A program made the position numbers and the translations under genes. From NCBI RefSeq assembly GCF_000733765.1, contig NZ_JPOG01000001.1:372001-436000 (forward strand): DNA of 64,000 nucleotides, read 5' to 3'. The stretch comes from Algiphilus aromaticivorans DG1253 (GTDB taxonomy: Bacteria; Pseudomonadota; Gammaproteobacteria; Nevskiales; Nevskiaceae). Under the pieces are notes generated by a model. That model searched no databases and had not been told where the DNA came from. It worked only from the letters and a program-made list of their open reading frames with translations. Shown one piece after another: positions 29,433-38,051 of this stretch (the first letter of the stretch is position 1; each line of letters begins with the position of its first letter).

Positions 29433-30674
29433 TTGAGCACGAAGCTGGCAGTCGAGAACGTCTACAAGATATTCGGTGGCAACCCCAAGGAGGCGATGCA
29501 GCGTGTCGCCCGGGGAGAAGACAAGGACAGCATCTTCGAGCACACGGGACTGACGATCGGGGTTGCCGACGCCAGTTTCGAGGTCGCCGAAGGCGAGGTC
29601 TTTGTCGTCATGGGCCTGTCCGGCTCCGGCAAGTCGACCCTGGTGCGCATGCTGAACCGGCTGATCGAGCCCTCCAGCGGCAGTATCAAGCTCAATGGCC
29701 GCGACATCACTCAGGCGTCGCGCCGGGAGCTGATCGAGATCCGGCGGCGCTCCATCAGCATGGTCTTCCAGTCCTTCGCGCTGATGCCGCACCAGACCGT
29801 GCTGCAGAACGCCGCTTTCGGTCTCAACGTGGCGGGCATGAAGAAAGAGGAACGCGAAGCCAAGGCGATGGAAGCCCTTGATGCCGTTGGTCTCAAGTCC
29901 AATGCCAACAGTTATCCGGATGAGCTTTCCGGCGGCATGAAGCAGCGCGTTGGTCTGGCGCGGGCGCTGGCTACTGACCCCGAGGTGTTGCTGATGGACG
30001 AAGCCTTCTCGGCACTGGATCCGCTGATCCGTACCGAGATGCAGGACGAGCTGCTGCGCCTGCAGTCGGAGCAGGCGCGTACGGTGGTCTTCATCACTCA
30101 CGATCTCGACGAGGCCATGCGCGTGGGGGATCGCATCGCGATCATGCAGGGTGGCTGGATCGTGCAGATCGGTACGCCCGAGGAGATCGTGCGCGCGCCG
30201 GCCAACGAGTACGTGCGCTCCTTCTTTCGCGGCGTCGATGTCTCGCAAGTCTTTACCGCAGGCGACATCGCGCGCCGCGACCAGCTCACCGTCATCGAGC
30301 GCGCCGGCGTCAGCCTGCGCGCGGCGCTGTCGCGCCTGGAGCATCACGACCGGCAGGTCGCTGTGGTCAACGACCGCAACGGCAAATTCCTGGGGGTGGT
30401 GACGGCCGATTCGCTGCTGGCGCGCCTCGACGACGTTGCGGGCGATGACGACTGTGCCATCGAGAGCGCCTTCATTGCGGGTGACGACGCCGTCAACGCA
30501 AGCACACCGCTGACGGAGGTCATGACCCGGGTTGCCGAAGCACCCTGGCCGGTGCCAGTGGTAGACGACGACGGCCGTTACCGCGGCACCATCTCGCGGG
30601 CGACGCTGCTGCTGACTCTCGACCGCTCCGGCGAGGAGCCGGCCCCGGCGACTGAAGAGAAGGAGGAGGCCTGA
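29433..30674 (+). CDS. proV: Glycine betaine/proline ABC transporter ATP-binding protein ProV
   Basis: A 413-residue ATPase of the ProVWX osmoprotectant importer. Walker A is GLSGSGKST near residue 61, the signature LSGGMKQRVGLARAL lies near 168, Walker B is LLMDEAFSALDP, and the switch His is in FITHDLDEA. The C-terminal 130 residues are two CBS domains, which sense ionic strength in related OpuA systems. Translation appears to begin at TTG 29433, giving the standard N-terminus KLAVENVYKIFGG. It shares base 30674 with the start of proW. Confidence 0.95.
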   Translation: MSTKLAVENVYKIFGGNPKEAMQRVARGEDKDSIFEHTGLTIGVADASFEVAEGEVFVVMGLSGSGKSTLVRMLNRLIEPSSGSIKLNGRDITQASRRELIEIRRRSISMVFQSFALMPHQTVLQNAAFGLNVAGMKKEEREAKAMEALDAVGLKSNANSYPDELSGGMKQRVGLARALATDPEVLLMDEAFSALDPLIRTEMQDELLRLQSEQARTVVFITHDLDEAMRVGDRIAIMQGGWIVQIGTPEEIVRAPANEYVRSFFRGVDVSQVFTAGDIARRDQLTVIERAGVSLRAALSRLEHHDRQVAVVNDRNGKFLGVVTADSLLARLDDVAGDDDCAIESAFIAGDDAVNASTPLTEVMTRVAEAPWPVPVVDDDGRYRGTISRATLLLTLDRSGEEPAPATEEKEEA

Positions 30675-31573
30675 TGGCTGTCGAACTGCCGATCGGCGAT
30701 TACGTCAGCGATGGCGTCGACTACATGCTGGACAATTTCCAGGGGCTCTTCGACGGGATTTCCTTCGGTATCGAAGTCGTCTCCGGCACGATCACCGACC
30801 TGCTGCAGGCCACACCGGTCTGGGCGGTCTTCGCGGTGCTCGGGGGGCTGGCGATGTGGCGCGTCGGCTGGCGCTTCACGCTCTTTACCTTGGCCGCCCT
30901 CTACGTTGTGCTGGGCATGCAGCTCTGGGAGCAGACCATGGACACCCTCGGCCTGGTGCTGTCGGCCACCATCGTGGCGCTTGGCATCGGCCTGCCGTCG
31001 GGCGTGGCCATGGCCAAGAGCGATTGGGTGGCCGCGGTGCTACGCCCCGTGCTCGACTTCATGCAGACGCTGCCGGCCTTCGTATACCTGATTCCGGCTG
31101 CGATGTTCTTCGGCCTGGGCGAGGTTCCCGGTACCATCGCCACCGTCATCTTCTCGATGCCTCCAGCCGTGCGCCTGATGAATCTCGGTGTGCGGCATGT
31201 GCCGGCCGAGAATGTCGAGGCCGGTCGCGCTTTCGGCTGCAACGGGCCGCAACTGTTCTTCAAGGTGGAGTTGCCGCTGGCAATGCCGTCGATCATGGCC
31301 GGCATCAACCAGACCATCATGCTGGGTCTCTCGATGGTCGTCATTGCCTCCATGATTGGCGCCGGCGGGCTTGGCAACACCGTGCTGACCGGTATCCAGC
31401 GTCTCGATGTCGGGCTCGGTTTCGAGGGCGGACTGGGCGTGGTCATCCTGGCCATCATTCTCGACCGCCTGACGCAGAGTTTCGGCGGTCAGGGCCGTGA
31501 TCAACGCAAGGGTCTCATCGCCCGCCTGCGCGGGCTCTTCGGGCGCGAAGCCAGGGAGTCGAATGGCGCATGA
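30674..31573 (+). CDS. proW: Glycine betaine/proline ABC transporter permease ProW
   Basis: A 299-residue inner-membrane permease. The N-terminal ~65 residues are soluble or amphipathic; about six helices follow, with the permease EAA-type loop NVEAGRAFGCNGPQLFFKVELPLAMPS near residue 180. It is coupled to proV by a one-base overlap. The expected third gene, proX, lies about 1.1 kb further on because an insertion sequence sits between. Confidence 0.94.
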   Translation: MAVELPIGDYVSDGVDYMLDNFQGLFDGISFGIEVVSGTITDLLQATPVWAVFAVLGGLAMWRVGWRFTLFTLAALYVVLGMQLWEQTMDTLGLVLSATIVALGIGLPSGVAMAKSDWVAAVLRPVLDFMQTLPAFVYLIPAAMFFGLGEVPGTIATVIFSMPPAVRLMNLGVRHVPAENVEAGRAFGCNGPQLFFKVELPLAMPSIMAGINQTIMLGLSMVVIASMIGAGGLGNTVLTGIQRLDVGLGFEGGLGVVILAIILDRLTQSFGGQGRDQRKGLIARLRGLFGREARESNGA

Positions 31574-31577
31574 GATG

Positions 31578-31587
31578 TATATTTCTA
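31578..31587 (+). repeat. Direct repeat TATATTTCTA, left flank of the IS
   Basis: This ten-base sequence lies immediately left of the insertion sequence and is repeated exactly at 32646-32655 on its right, as expected for a target-site duplication. IS1595 elements usually make 8 bp, so part of the match may be chance. Confidence 0.75.
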
Positions 31588-32645
31588 TGGGGTATCCGCT
31601 TAGCTCCACAATTTCGAGCACTGTACATAACCCCAGTAGTGGTACTGTACACAAATGCCCGAAGCAAGCAAGGACTATCCCGGCAACTGGCGCGAATTCC
31701 ATGCGTGGTTCGCGACAGAGCAGGCCTGTATCGAGTACCTGGAGAAGGTCCGCTGGCCAGAGGGCTTCGTCTGCCCGAGCTGTCAGGAGCATGCCGAGCC
31801 CTATCGCGTCAGCCGGTCTCGGCTCGTGTGCAGGGCTTGCCGCTATCAATGCACCGTCACGGCCGGCACGATCTTCGAGAAAACGCGCACGCCACTACAG
31901 GTCTGGTTGGCAGCTGCGTGGTACATCACGAATCAGAAGCAAGGCGTCAGCGCCTTGGGGCTGCAGCGCGTGCTGGGTCTAGGCAGTTATCAGACCGCAT
32001 GGACGATGCTGCATCGATTCCGACGCGCCATGGTGCGTAGTGGCCGTGACAAGCTTCAGGGAACGGTCGAGGTCGATGAGACCTACGTGGCAATCACGGA
32101 CCGAACGGTAGGTCGTTCAATTAAAGGCAAAAAGAGCCGGACCGGCCATGCATTCGTTGCCGTAGCGGTGGAGATCATCGAGCCGAAAGGCTTTGGTCGC
32201 ATTCGGCTACAAAGGCTGGAGAGAGACTCTGCCGAGCACGTTGAGCCGTTCATCAAAGGCGCCGTAGCGCCTGGCTCGATCGTCAAGACCGACGGGTCTG
32301 CCGCCTACCGGTCACTTGCCAGTCTTGGTTATGACCATCGTCGGTCTGTGATGCTCGGCGCTGATGTGCCAGCGCACGTCTCGCTCGCCGGCGTTCACCG
32401 CGTGGCGGCACTGCTCCAGCGCTGGTTGATGGGAACTCATCATGGCGCTGTGCAACCTCGCCACCTTGACGCCTACCTCGACGAATTCGCCTTTCGGTTC
32501 AATCGCCGAAAGTCAGGTTCACGAGGAATGCTCTTCTATCGCTTGATGCAGCAAGCGCTGGAAACCGCTCCATTGACCTATGAAAGCGTCGTTTCGACTC
32601 AGTCGAAAACAGCTCAAGCGTAGGTGGAGCTAAGTGGATACCCCT
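31588..32645 (+). mobile_element. IS1595-like insertion sequence between proW and proX
   Basis: A complete element of about 1.06 kb. Its ends are 21-base inverted repeats (31589-31609 and 32624-32644) beginning GGGGTATCC and matching in 20 of 21 positions. It holds one intact transposase gene. A ten-base direct repeat flanks it. Its base composition is visibly less GC-rich than the neighbours, marking recent arrival. Removing it restores a proW-proX spacer of about 90 bases, so it has split a proVWX operon without breaking a gene. Confidence 0.9.
31655..32623 (+). CDS. IS1595-family transposase
   Basis: A 322-residue transposase. An N-terminal zinc ribbon (CPSCQ near residue 46, CRACRYQ near 65) leads into an ISXO2-like catalytic domain, with Asp in VEVDETYVAI near 150 and Asp in VKTDGSAAYRS near 210. 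The third position falls in VHRVAALLQRWLMGTHHG, where His rather than Glu or Asn appears. The C-terminal HLDAYLDEFAFRFNRRKSG is typical of the family. The stop abuts the right terminal repeat. No clear Shine-Dalgarno precedes the ATG. The gene looks intact. Confidence 0.93.
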   Translation: MPEASKDYPGNWREFHAWFATEQACIEYLEKVRWPEGFVCPSCQEHAEPYRVSRSRLVCRACRYQCTVTAGTIFEKTRTPLQVWLAAAWYITNQKQGVSALGLQRVLGLGSYQTAWTMLHRFRRAMVRSGRDKLQGTVEVDETYVAITDRTVGRSIKGKKSRTGHAFVAVAVEIIEPKGFGRIRLQRLERDSAEHVEPFIKGAVAPGSIVKTDGSAAYRSLASLGYDHRRSVMLGADVPAHVSLAGVHRVAALLQRWLMGTHHGAVQPRHLDAYLDEFAFRFNRRKSGSRGMLFYRLMQQALETAPLTYESVVSTQSKTAQA

Positions 32646-32655
32646 TATATTTCTA
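32646..32655 (+). repeat. Direct repeat TATATTTCTA, right flank of the IS
   Basis: Right copy of the putative target-site duplication; identical to 31578-31587. Confidence 0.75.
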
Positions 32656-32721
32656 CAGCTTCGGCGTGAAAGCGAGGCCGATGTCTTTTATGGTGGAGAC
32701 ACACACGACAAGGAGAGAACC

Positions 32722-33597
32722 ATGCGAAACAGCATGAAGCGCGTAATCGGGGGCTCGATTCTTGCGGCCTCGCTGGCCTTCGGTGCCGGCACCGCACAGG
32801 CGGATGACCACAAGACCGTCGAGTTCGGCTGGACGGCCTGGTCCGACGCCGAGTTCGTCACCAAGCTGGCCAAAAAGGTCATCGAAGAGAACTACGATTA
32901 CGAGGTCAAGCTGACGCTGGCGGACATCGGCCTGCAGTACCAGGGCGTCGCCAAAGGCGATCTCGATGGCATGCTGATGGCCTGGCTGCCGTCGACGCAC
33001 GGTGACTACATGGATCGCGTCGGCGACGATGTCGTCAACCTCGGCCCGCTCTATGAGGGTGCGCGTCTGGGCTGGATCGTTCCGGCCTATGTCGACGAGG
33101 CCGCGCTCTCCAGCATCGAGGATCTCAAGAAGCAGGGCAATGTCGAAAAACTTGGCGGCAAGATCCAGGGCATCGATCCCGGTGCCGGCCTGATGCAGCT
33201 CTCCGAAAAGACCATCGAAGAGTACGGCCTTGATGACTACGATCTCAGTTCCGCCAGTGGCGCGGCCATGACGGCGGCGCTCAAGCGGGCCATTGATCGT
33301 GGCGAGTGGATCGTCGTCACGGGCTGGACACCGCACTGGAAGTTCGGCAGCTTCGATCTGCGCTTCCTGGAGGATCCCAAGGGCACCCTCGGCGAGACTG
33401 AGCACATCGACGCCATCGTGCGCGAGGGTTTCAAGGAGGACCACCCCGAGATCGCGGCTTTCCTCGAGAACATGTATATCCCGCTCGAGGATCTGCAGGC
33501 AGCGATGAGCGAGGCTCAGGACAGCTCCTACGAAGAAGCCATCGACAATTACGCCGCCAACAACGGTGACCGCATCCAGGGCTGGATCGACGGCTGA
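32722..33597 (+). CDS. proX: Glycine betaine-binding periplasmic protein ProX/OpuAC
   Basis: A 291-residue substrate-binding protein with a Sec signal peptide (residues 1-27, ending AQADD). The mature part shows the OpuAC pattern: VEFGWTAWSDAEFVTKLAKKV near 32, MAWLPSTHGDYMD near 86, and VVTGWTPHWKFGSFDLRFLEDP near 200, with aromatic residues for a trimethylammonium cage. AAGGAGAG precedes the ATG. It is the third part of proVWX but is separated by an insertion sequence, so its expression may depend on the spacer or the IS. A strong terminator follows. Confidence 0.94.
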   Translation: MRNSMKRVIGGSILAASLAFGAGTAQADDHKTVEFGWTAWSDAEFVTKLAKKVIEENYDYEVKLTLADIGLQYQGVAKGDLDGMLMAWLPSTHGDYMDRVGDDVVNLGPLYEGARLGWIVPAYVDEAALSSIEDLKKQGNVEKLGGKIQGIDPGAGLMQLSEKTIEEYGLDDYDLSSASGAAMTAALKRAIDRGEWIVVTGWTPHWKFGSFDLRFLEDPKGTLGETEHIDAIVREGFKEDHPEIAAFLENMYIPLEDLQAAMSEAQDSSYEEAIDNYAANNGDRIQGWIDG

Positions 33598-33619
33598 TCC
33601 GCGACTGGCAACTGGCGTG

Positions 33620-33647
33620 AAAAAGCCCGGCTCTCGCCGGGCTTTTT
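33620..33647. terminator. Bidirectional intrinsic terminator
   Basis: AAAAAGCCCGGC, a four-base loop, then GCCGGGCTTTTT: a seven-base GC stem with A and T tracts on the two sides. It can end proX on the plus strand and the convergent gene ending at 33661 on the minus strand. Confidence 0.92.
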
Positions 33648-33660
33648 CTTTGTTGGCCGG

Positions 33661-34086
33661 TTAACTAGTGGCTGGCGCGCGGCCGAACCACAGTCCCAGC
33701 ACCGCCGCAGCCGCCACCGCGGCGGCTGTCGCACCCATCGGCGACAGCCCGTAGGCCGCGGCCGTGGCCAATGTGCCACCGACGATGGCGGCAACAAGCA
33801 GGCGAGCGCTGCCGCGTTCCACGGCCACCAGCGGAGCGGCCAGAACGGTCATGAGCGCAAGTGCGCCGCCAACGGCCAGCGGGCTGCTGCCCACCACGAT
33901 GGCGGATGCGACGGCGAGCAGCAGCATGCTGAGCGCACCGTAGTTGCGGCTAGGTCGGGTGGTGACCTCGAAGCGCGCATCGTTCGCCGCTTCCGGCAGA
34001 TAGACCAGGCTTTCTCCCTCGCGCTCGGTGAGCTCGGCGAGCAGCTGCTGGTAAAGGTCTTCGTGACGCTGTGCGGGGTGAGTCAT
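33661..34086 (-). CDS. Small hypothetical inner-membrane protein
   Basis: A 141-residue protein with a charged N-terminal cytoplasmic part (about 1-45) and about four Ala/Val-rich hydrophobic helices (48-66, 69-87, 92-108, 113-133). I do not recognise the family. AGGAGC with good spacing precedes the ATG. It is divergent from the GlxA-type regulator, and its 3' end faces the proX terminator. Confidence 0.75.
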   Translation of the reverse strand: MTHPAQRHEDLYQQLLAELTEREGESLVYLPEAANDARFEVTTRPSRNYGALSMLLLAVASAIVVGSSPLAVGGALALMTVLAAPLVAVERGSARLLVAAIVGGTLATAAAYGLSPMGATAAAVAAAAVLGLWFGRAPATS

Positions 34087-34211
34087 GGCTTGCTCCTGTC
34101 ATCGGCGATGCCGAGGCGCCATGTTCGCCTGCCCGCAAGTCTGCGCGAAGTGGCATTTTAGACTATATTAAAGCCGATAACGCCAAATATAAGGTGTGAG
34201 TTATCACAAGT

Positions 34212-35207
34212 GTGGCGATATTCGCATTTGATGACGTAATGGCAACCGGCGTCACCGGGCCGCTGGAGATGTTCAACATCGCCAATGTGCAGGCCGAGCT
34301 AGCCGGTTTACCGCCCGAGCAGCGCTTCAGTTGGTGCGTGGTTTCGGTGGATGGCAAGCCCGTGCGCAGCTCGGCGGGCTTCATGCTCCCGGTGGACGCC
34401 AACGCCAGCTGCGCCAGTGCCGCGGAGGTTATCCTGATTCCGGGTGTGAACCACCGCAGTGGTCGCGATGTTGTCGATCACGTTGCCAACCTGCCGGATG
34501 CCTACCTGGGATGGCTGAAGGCCCGTCACGCCGAGGGTCGGATCCTCTGCGGCGTCTGCAGCGGTACCTTCGTGCTGGCCGAGGCCCACCTGCTCGATGG
34601 CCGCCGCGCCACGACCAGCTGGTGGCTGACCAAGGCCTTCAGGCGACGCTATCCCATGGTGGACCTGCACCCGCGCGAGGTTCTCACCGAGGATGGGCCC
34701 ATGGTCTGTGGCGGCTCGGCAGGCTCATGGAGCCACGTCAGCCTGCGCATCATCCGCAAGTTCATGGGGGCGCAGGTGGCCAATGCGTGTGCGCGCATCA
34801 TGCTCATTGATCCGAACCCGGCCAGCCAAGCCATGCATTTGGCTGCAGAGCATCTGAGTTCCGGCCGCGACGAGACCATCGACCGCGTCATTGCCTATAT
34901 GCGCGAGCATCTCGACCGCGAGCTGCCGGTCAGCGAGCTGGCCGCGTTGGCGCTGATGAGCGAGCGCACCTTCCTGCGGCGCTTCCGCGAGATCGCGGGC
35001 ATGCCGCCCGGGCATTACCTGCAGCGGATGCGCGTCGATCGCGCCAAGCAGCTATTCGAGCAGGGCACGGATTCGCTGGAGGCGATCGTCGAGCAGGTTG
35101 GCTACCAGGACCTGAGTTCCTTCCGCCGCCTCTTCCGCAAGGAGACGGGGCTATCGCCGCGTGCGTATCGCGAGCGCTTCGCGATGCCGGTCGCGCCGGC
35201 TGCCTGA
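34212..35207 (+). CDS. GlxA-type transcriptional regulator (DJ-1/PfpI plus AraC HTH)
   Basis: A 331-residue AraC-family regulator. Residues 1-180 are a DJ-1/PfpI-like domain with the nucleophile-elbow Cys in GVCSGTFVLAEA near 117. Residues 225-325 are the double helix-turn-helix, with ALMSERTFLRRFREIAGMPP and a second helix VGYQDLSSFRRLFRKETGLSPRAYR. The start appears to be GTG 34212, giving VAIFAFDDVM. Relatives govern amino-acid, choline or carnitine catabolism; closeness to proX makes a betaine-linked role tempting but unproven. The upstream spacer is AT-rich with a TGTGA/TCACA-type inverted repeat. Confidence 0.9.
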   Translation: MAIFAFDDVMATGVTGPLEMFNIANVQAELAGLPPEQRFSWCVVSVDGKPVRSSAGFMLPVDANASCASAAEVILIPGVNHRSGRDVVDHVANLPDAYLGWLKARHAEGRILCGVCSGTFVLAEAHLLDGRRATTSWWLTKAFRRRYPMVDLHPREVLTEDGPMVCGGSAGSWSHVSLRIIRKFMGAQVANACARIMLIDPNPASQAMHLAAEHLSSGRDETIDRVIAYMREHLDRELPVSELAALALMSERTFLRRFREIAGMPPGHYLQRMRVDRAKQLFEQGTDSLEAIVEQVGYQDLSSFRRLFRKETGLSPRAYRERFAMPVAPAA

Positions 35208-35247
35208 GCGCAGCGGCACCTCATGGGTGCCGCCGCGGCTGGAGACC

Positions 35248-35940
35248 TCAGTCTTCGCCGAGGCCGAATCCCAGCAGGTGCAGCAGGCTGGTAAAGAGGT
35301 TGTAGATGGCCACGTAGAGTCCGATGGTGGCGAGGATGTAGTTGGTCTCGCCGCCGTTGAGGATCTCGCTCGTCTGATAGAGGATCAGTCCGCACATCAG
35401 AACGGCGAAGACCGCCGAGATGGCCAGCGCCAGCGGCTGGAAGTAGACGCCGAAGAGTGAGGCTACGAGCATGCCCATGGCCGCGATGAAGGCGACCAGA
35501 ATGCCGACCATCAGCGCCTGGCGCATAAAACTGAAGTCGCGCCCGCTCTTGACGGCATAGGCGGAGAGGCCAATGAAGGTGCCGCCGGTGGTGCCCAGCG
35601 CCATCATGACGATCTGCCCGCCGTTGGCGAAACCGGTCAGATAGGCGTTGATGACGGGACCCAGCCCGAAACCGAGCAGGCCGGTGACCGCGAAGACGGC
35701 GTAGAGGCCCTTGGAGGAATCGGCTGTGCGCGGCACGACGAACCAGAGCAGGCCGAGCGCGGCCAGCGAGCAGATCAGTCCCATGCCGTAGGGCGCGTTG
35801 ATCGCCATCGCGACGCCCGCCATCAGCGCGCTGAAGATCAGCGTCAGCGACAGCAGAAGATAGGTGTTGCGCAGAACCTGATTGGTCGCCAGTGCGGAAA
35901 CGCTCTGGCCGGATACGGTTTTGGTGTGACTCTGCTGCAT
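35248..35940 (-). CDS. Bax inhibitor-1/YccA family membrane protein
   Basis: A 230-residue protein with a 20-residue hydrophilic N-terminus and seven predicted helices. The family features are LRNTYLLLSLTLIFSALMAG, SLAALGLLWFVVP, and the late GETNYILATIGLYVAIYNLFTSLLHLLGF. YccA-type proteins modulate FtsH proteolysis and calcium leak in other species. It stands alone and is convergent with the regulator. Confidence 0.93.
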   Translation of the reverse strand: MQQSHTKTVSGQSVSALATNQVLRNTYLLLSLTLIFSALMAGVAMAINAPYGMGLICSLAALGLLWFVVPRTADSSKGLYAVFAVTGLLGFGLGPVINAYLTGFANGGQIVMMALGTTGGTFIGLSAYAVKSGRDFSFMRQALMVGILVAFIAAMGMLVASLFGVYFQPLALAISAVFAVLMCGLILYQTSEILNGGETNYILATIGLYVAIYNLFTSLLHLLGFGLGED

Positions 35941-36138
35941 GGTGGCGGAATCTTGGTTGAGGATTACCCGTCAACAATACGCTATTGCGGCTACGGCTTC
36001 AGCGATTTCGAGCTTGCTGCCGATCCGCGCCTTTGCATTGCCGTTCGTCGGCCCGTGAGTGCCAGCTGCCTCGTCGGGCGTTAGCGTGAATGCCTTTCGT
36101 GCGGGCGAGTCGCCGGCGCCATTCTTCGGAGTCGCTCT

Positions 36139-36543
36139 ATGAAAGTGACAGTGACCGAAACCCTCCGCTCCCGCGCTCTGGCGCAGGTGCTACTTGCTTT
36201 CCAGATGCGTGTCGGTGGACGCGTCTTCTACCGGGATATAGCCGAGGCTTGGCGTAGCGAGACCGGTCTGCGCCACGGCGACTTGCGCGACAGTCTCGAC
36301 GAGCTGGAAGCCCGCGGTGGCCTGCGCTTCCACGATGGTGAGCACGGCTTGCTCGTGGAGTTGACGCCAGAGGGCGGCCGTGCGCTGGATGCGCCTATGG
36401 CTACCCCCAGCGAGCTCTTCCGACACTTGCATGCCGGCTGGGTGCTGACGCGCACGCGGCGACGCTATCGCCGTGCCATCACCAGCTCAGCGAGCACCGG
36501 CGCGTCCGCACGGCGTGCCGCCGACCAGGGCCTGCGCGCCTGA
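36139..36543 (+). CDS. Hypothetical small protein with a possible winged-helix fold
   Basis: A 134-residue protein. Residues 15-90 (RVFYRDIAEAWRSET, DLRDSLDELEARGGLRF, GLLVELTPEGGRAL) have the helix-helix-wing look of a winged-helix DNA-binding domain. The C-terminal 40 residues are Arg/Ser/Ala-rich and probably disordered. The family is unknown to me. It ends six bases before the convergent monooxygenase gene. Confidence 0.62.
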   Translation: MKVTVTETLRSRALAQVLLAFQMRVGGRVFYRDIAEAWRSETGLRHGDLRDSLDELEARGGLRFHDGEHGLLVELTPEGGRALDAPMATPSELFRHLHAGWVLTRTRRRYRRAITSSASTGASARRAADQGLRA

Positions 36544-36549
36544 TGTCCC

Positions 36550-38037
36550 TCAGGCCGCGGCGCGCCGGCGTGCCGCGGCCGGCGCACGGCGGTGGCCGAA
36601 GTGCATCGCTTCGTCACGCACGCGGCCCCAGCGCAAGGTGAGCAGGTCCAGCACGTAGTTCTGGTAGAGCTTCCAGGGCGCGCGCGAGCCCTGCTTGGGG
36701 AACTGGTCGAGGGCGCGCAGCACGTAGCCGGCGGCCAGATCGATGATCGGCTCCTCCTCCAGCGTCGGATCCTGATTGCGCGGCATGCAGTAGTCGTAGC
36801 CGTGCTTGTCCATGTGCTGCAGCAGGCGGCAGACGTACATGGAGGTCAGATCCGCCTTCAGCGTCCAGGAGGCATTGGTGTAGCCCAGCGCGATCGCCAT
36901 GTTGGGCAGTTCGCTGATCATCATGCCCTTGTAGCTGAGCTGCTCGGGTAGCTGCACGGCCTCACCGTCGACGGAGAATTCGATGCCGCCCATGGCCAGC
37001 ATCTTCAGGCCCGTGGCCGTGACGATGATGTCAGCCTCCAGCGTTTCGCCGGACTGCAGACGGATGCCCTCGGGCACGAAGCGCTCGATGTGGTCGGTCG
37101 CAATGGAGGCCGTGCCGGCACGCAGCGCCTTGAAGAGATCGCCGTTGGGCACGAAGCACAGCCGCTGGTCCCATGGGTTGTAACTGGGCCGGAAATGCGT
37201 GTCGACGTCGATGTGCTCTGGCAGCTGGGCGGCGACCTGCTTGCGCAGCATCTTCCGCGCACGCTCCGGGAAGCGCCGGCAGAACTGGAAGAAGGCCATC
37301 GACAGCATGACATGCTTCCAGCGCGCGGCACCGAAGGCCGCCTTGCGCGGGATAAAGCGCGATAGCGTCTCGGCGGTGTGGTCCTCGTCGGGCAGCGAAA
37401 GCACGTAGCTGGGCGAGCGCTGCAGCATGGTGACGTGGCCGGCCTTCTCGGCCATCGAGGGCACCAGCGTCACGGCGGTGGCGCCGCTGCCGATGACCAC
37501 GACGCGCTTGCCGCTGTAGTCCAGATCCTCCGGCCAGTGCTGCGGGTGGATGATGTCGCCGGCAAAGTCATCGCGACCCTCGAAGTGCGGCGTGTAGCCC
37601 TCGTCGTAGTCGTAGTAGCCGCTGCACAGATAGAAGAAACGGCAGCGGATCTGCTTCGTCTCGCCGTTGCTTTCGGTCTCCACCGTCCAGCGCGCGCTTT
37701 CCGAATCCCAGCTCGCCGAGAGCACGCGATGATTGAAGCGGATCTTCTGGGTGATGCCGTAGCGCTCGGCGGTGTCACGCACGTACTGGCGGATGGACTC
37801 GCCGTCGGCGATGGTCTTGCCGTCCTGCCACGGACGGAAGGCGTAGCCCAGCGTGAACATGTCCGAGTCCGAGCGGATGCCGGGATAGCGGAAGAGATCC
37901 CAGGTGCCGCCGATGGCGTCGCGTGCCTCCAGGATGGCCCAGGACTTGTCCGGGCAGCGTTGCTGCAGGTGATAGCCGGCGCCGATACCGGAAAGACCGG
38001 CGCCGACGATCAGAACGTCGAGTTCTTCGTGAGTCAT
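36550..38037 (-). CDS. AlmA-like flavin-dependent monooxygenase (Baeyer-Villiger type)
   Basis: A 495-residue FAD/NADPH monooxygenase. The FAD motif is VGAGLSGIGAGYHL near residue 11, the characteristic GGTWDLFRYPGIRSDSDM lies near 42, the Baeyer-Villiger fingerprint FAGDIIHPQHWP near 150, and the NADPH motif VIGSGATAVTL near 172. This is the AlmA group, acting on long-chain alkanes or ketones. ATG 38037 with GGAGC upstream is preferred to a TTG six codons earlier. It is last of an SDR, hydrolase, monooxygenase operon. A paralogue lies at 61667. Confidence 0.92.
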   Translation of the reverse strand: MTHEELDVLIVGAGLSGIGAGYHLQQRCPDKSWAILEARDAIGGTWDLFRYPGIRSDSDMFTLGYAFRPWQDGKTIADGESIRQYVRDTAERYGITQKIRFNHRVLSASWDSESARWTVETESNGETKQIRCRFFYLCSGYYDYDEGYTPHFEGRDDFAGDIIHPQHWPEDLDYSGKRVVVIGSGATAVTLVPSMAEKAGHVTMLQRSPSYVLSLPDEDHTAETLSRFIPRKAAFGAARWKHVMLSMAFFQFCRRFPERARKMLRKQVAAQLPEHIDVDTHFRPSYNPWDQRLCFVPNGDLFKALRAGTASIATDHIERFVPEGIRLQSGETLEADIIVTATGLKMLAMGGIEFSVDGEAVQLPEQLSYKGMMISELPNMAIALGYTNASWTLKADLTSMYVCRLLQHMDKHGYDYCMPRNQDPTLEEEPIIDLAAGYVLRALDQFPKQGSRAPWKLYQNYVLDLLTLRWGRVRDEAMHFGHRRAPAAARRRAAA

Positions 38038-38051
38038 GGCTTGCTCCGTAT

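Noticed and set aside
34190-34212. CRP-like site TGTGA...TCACA before the GlxA-type regulator
   Set aside because: The spacing between the arms is 3-4 bases rather than six, so it does not fit CRP; it is kept only as a dyad near the start codon.
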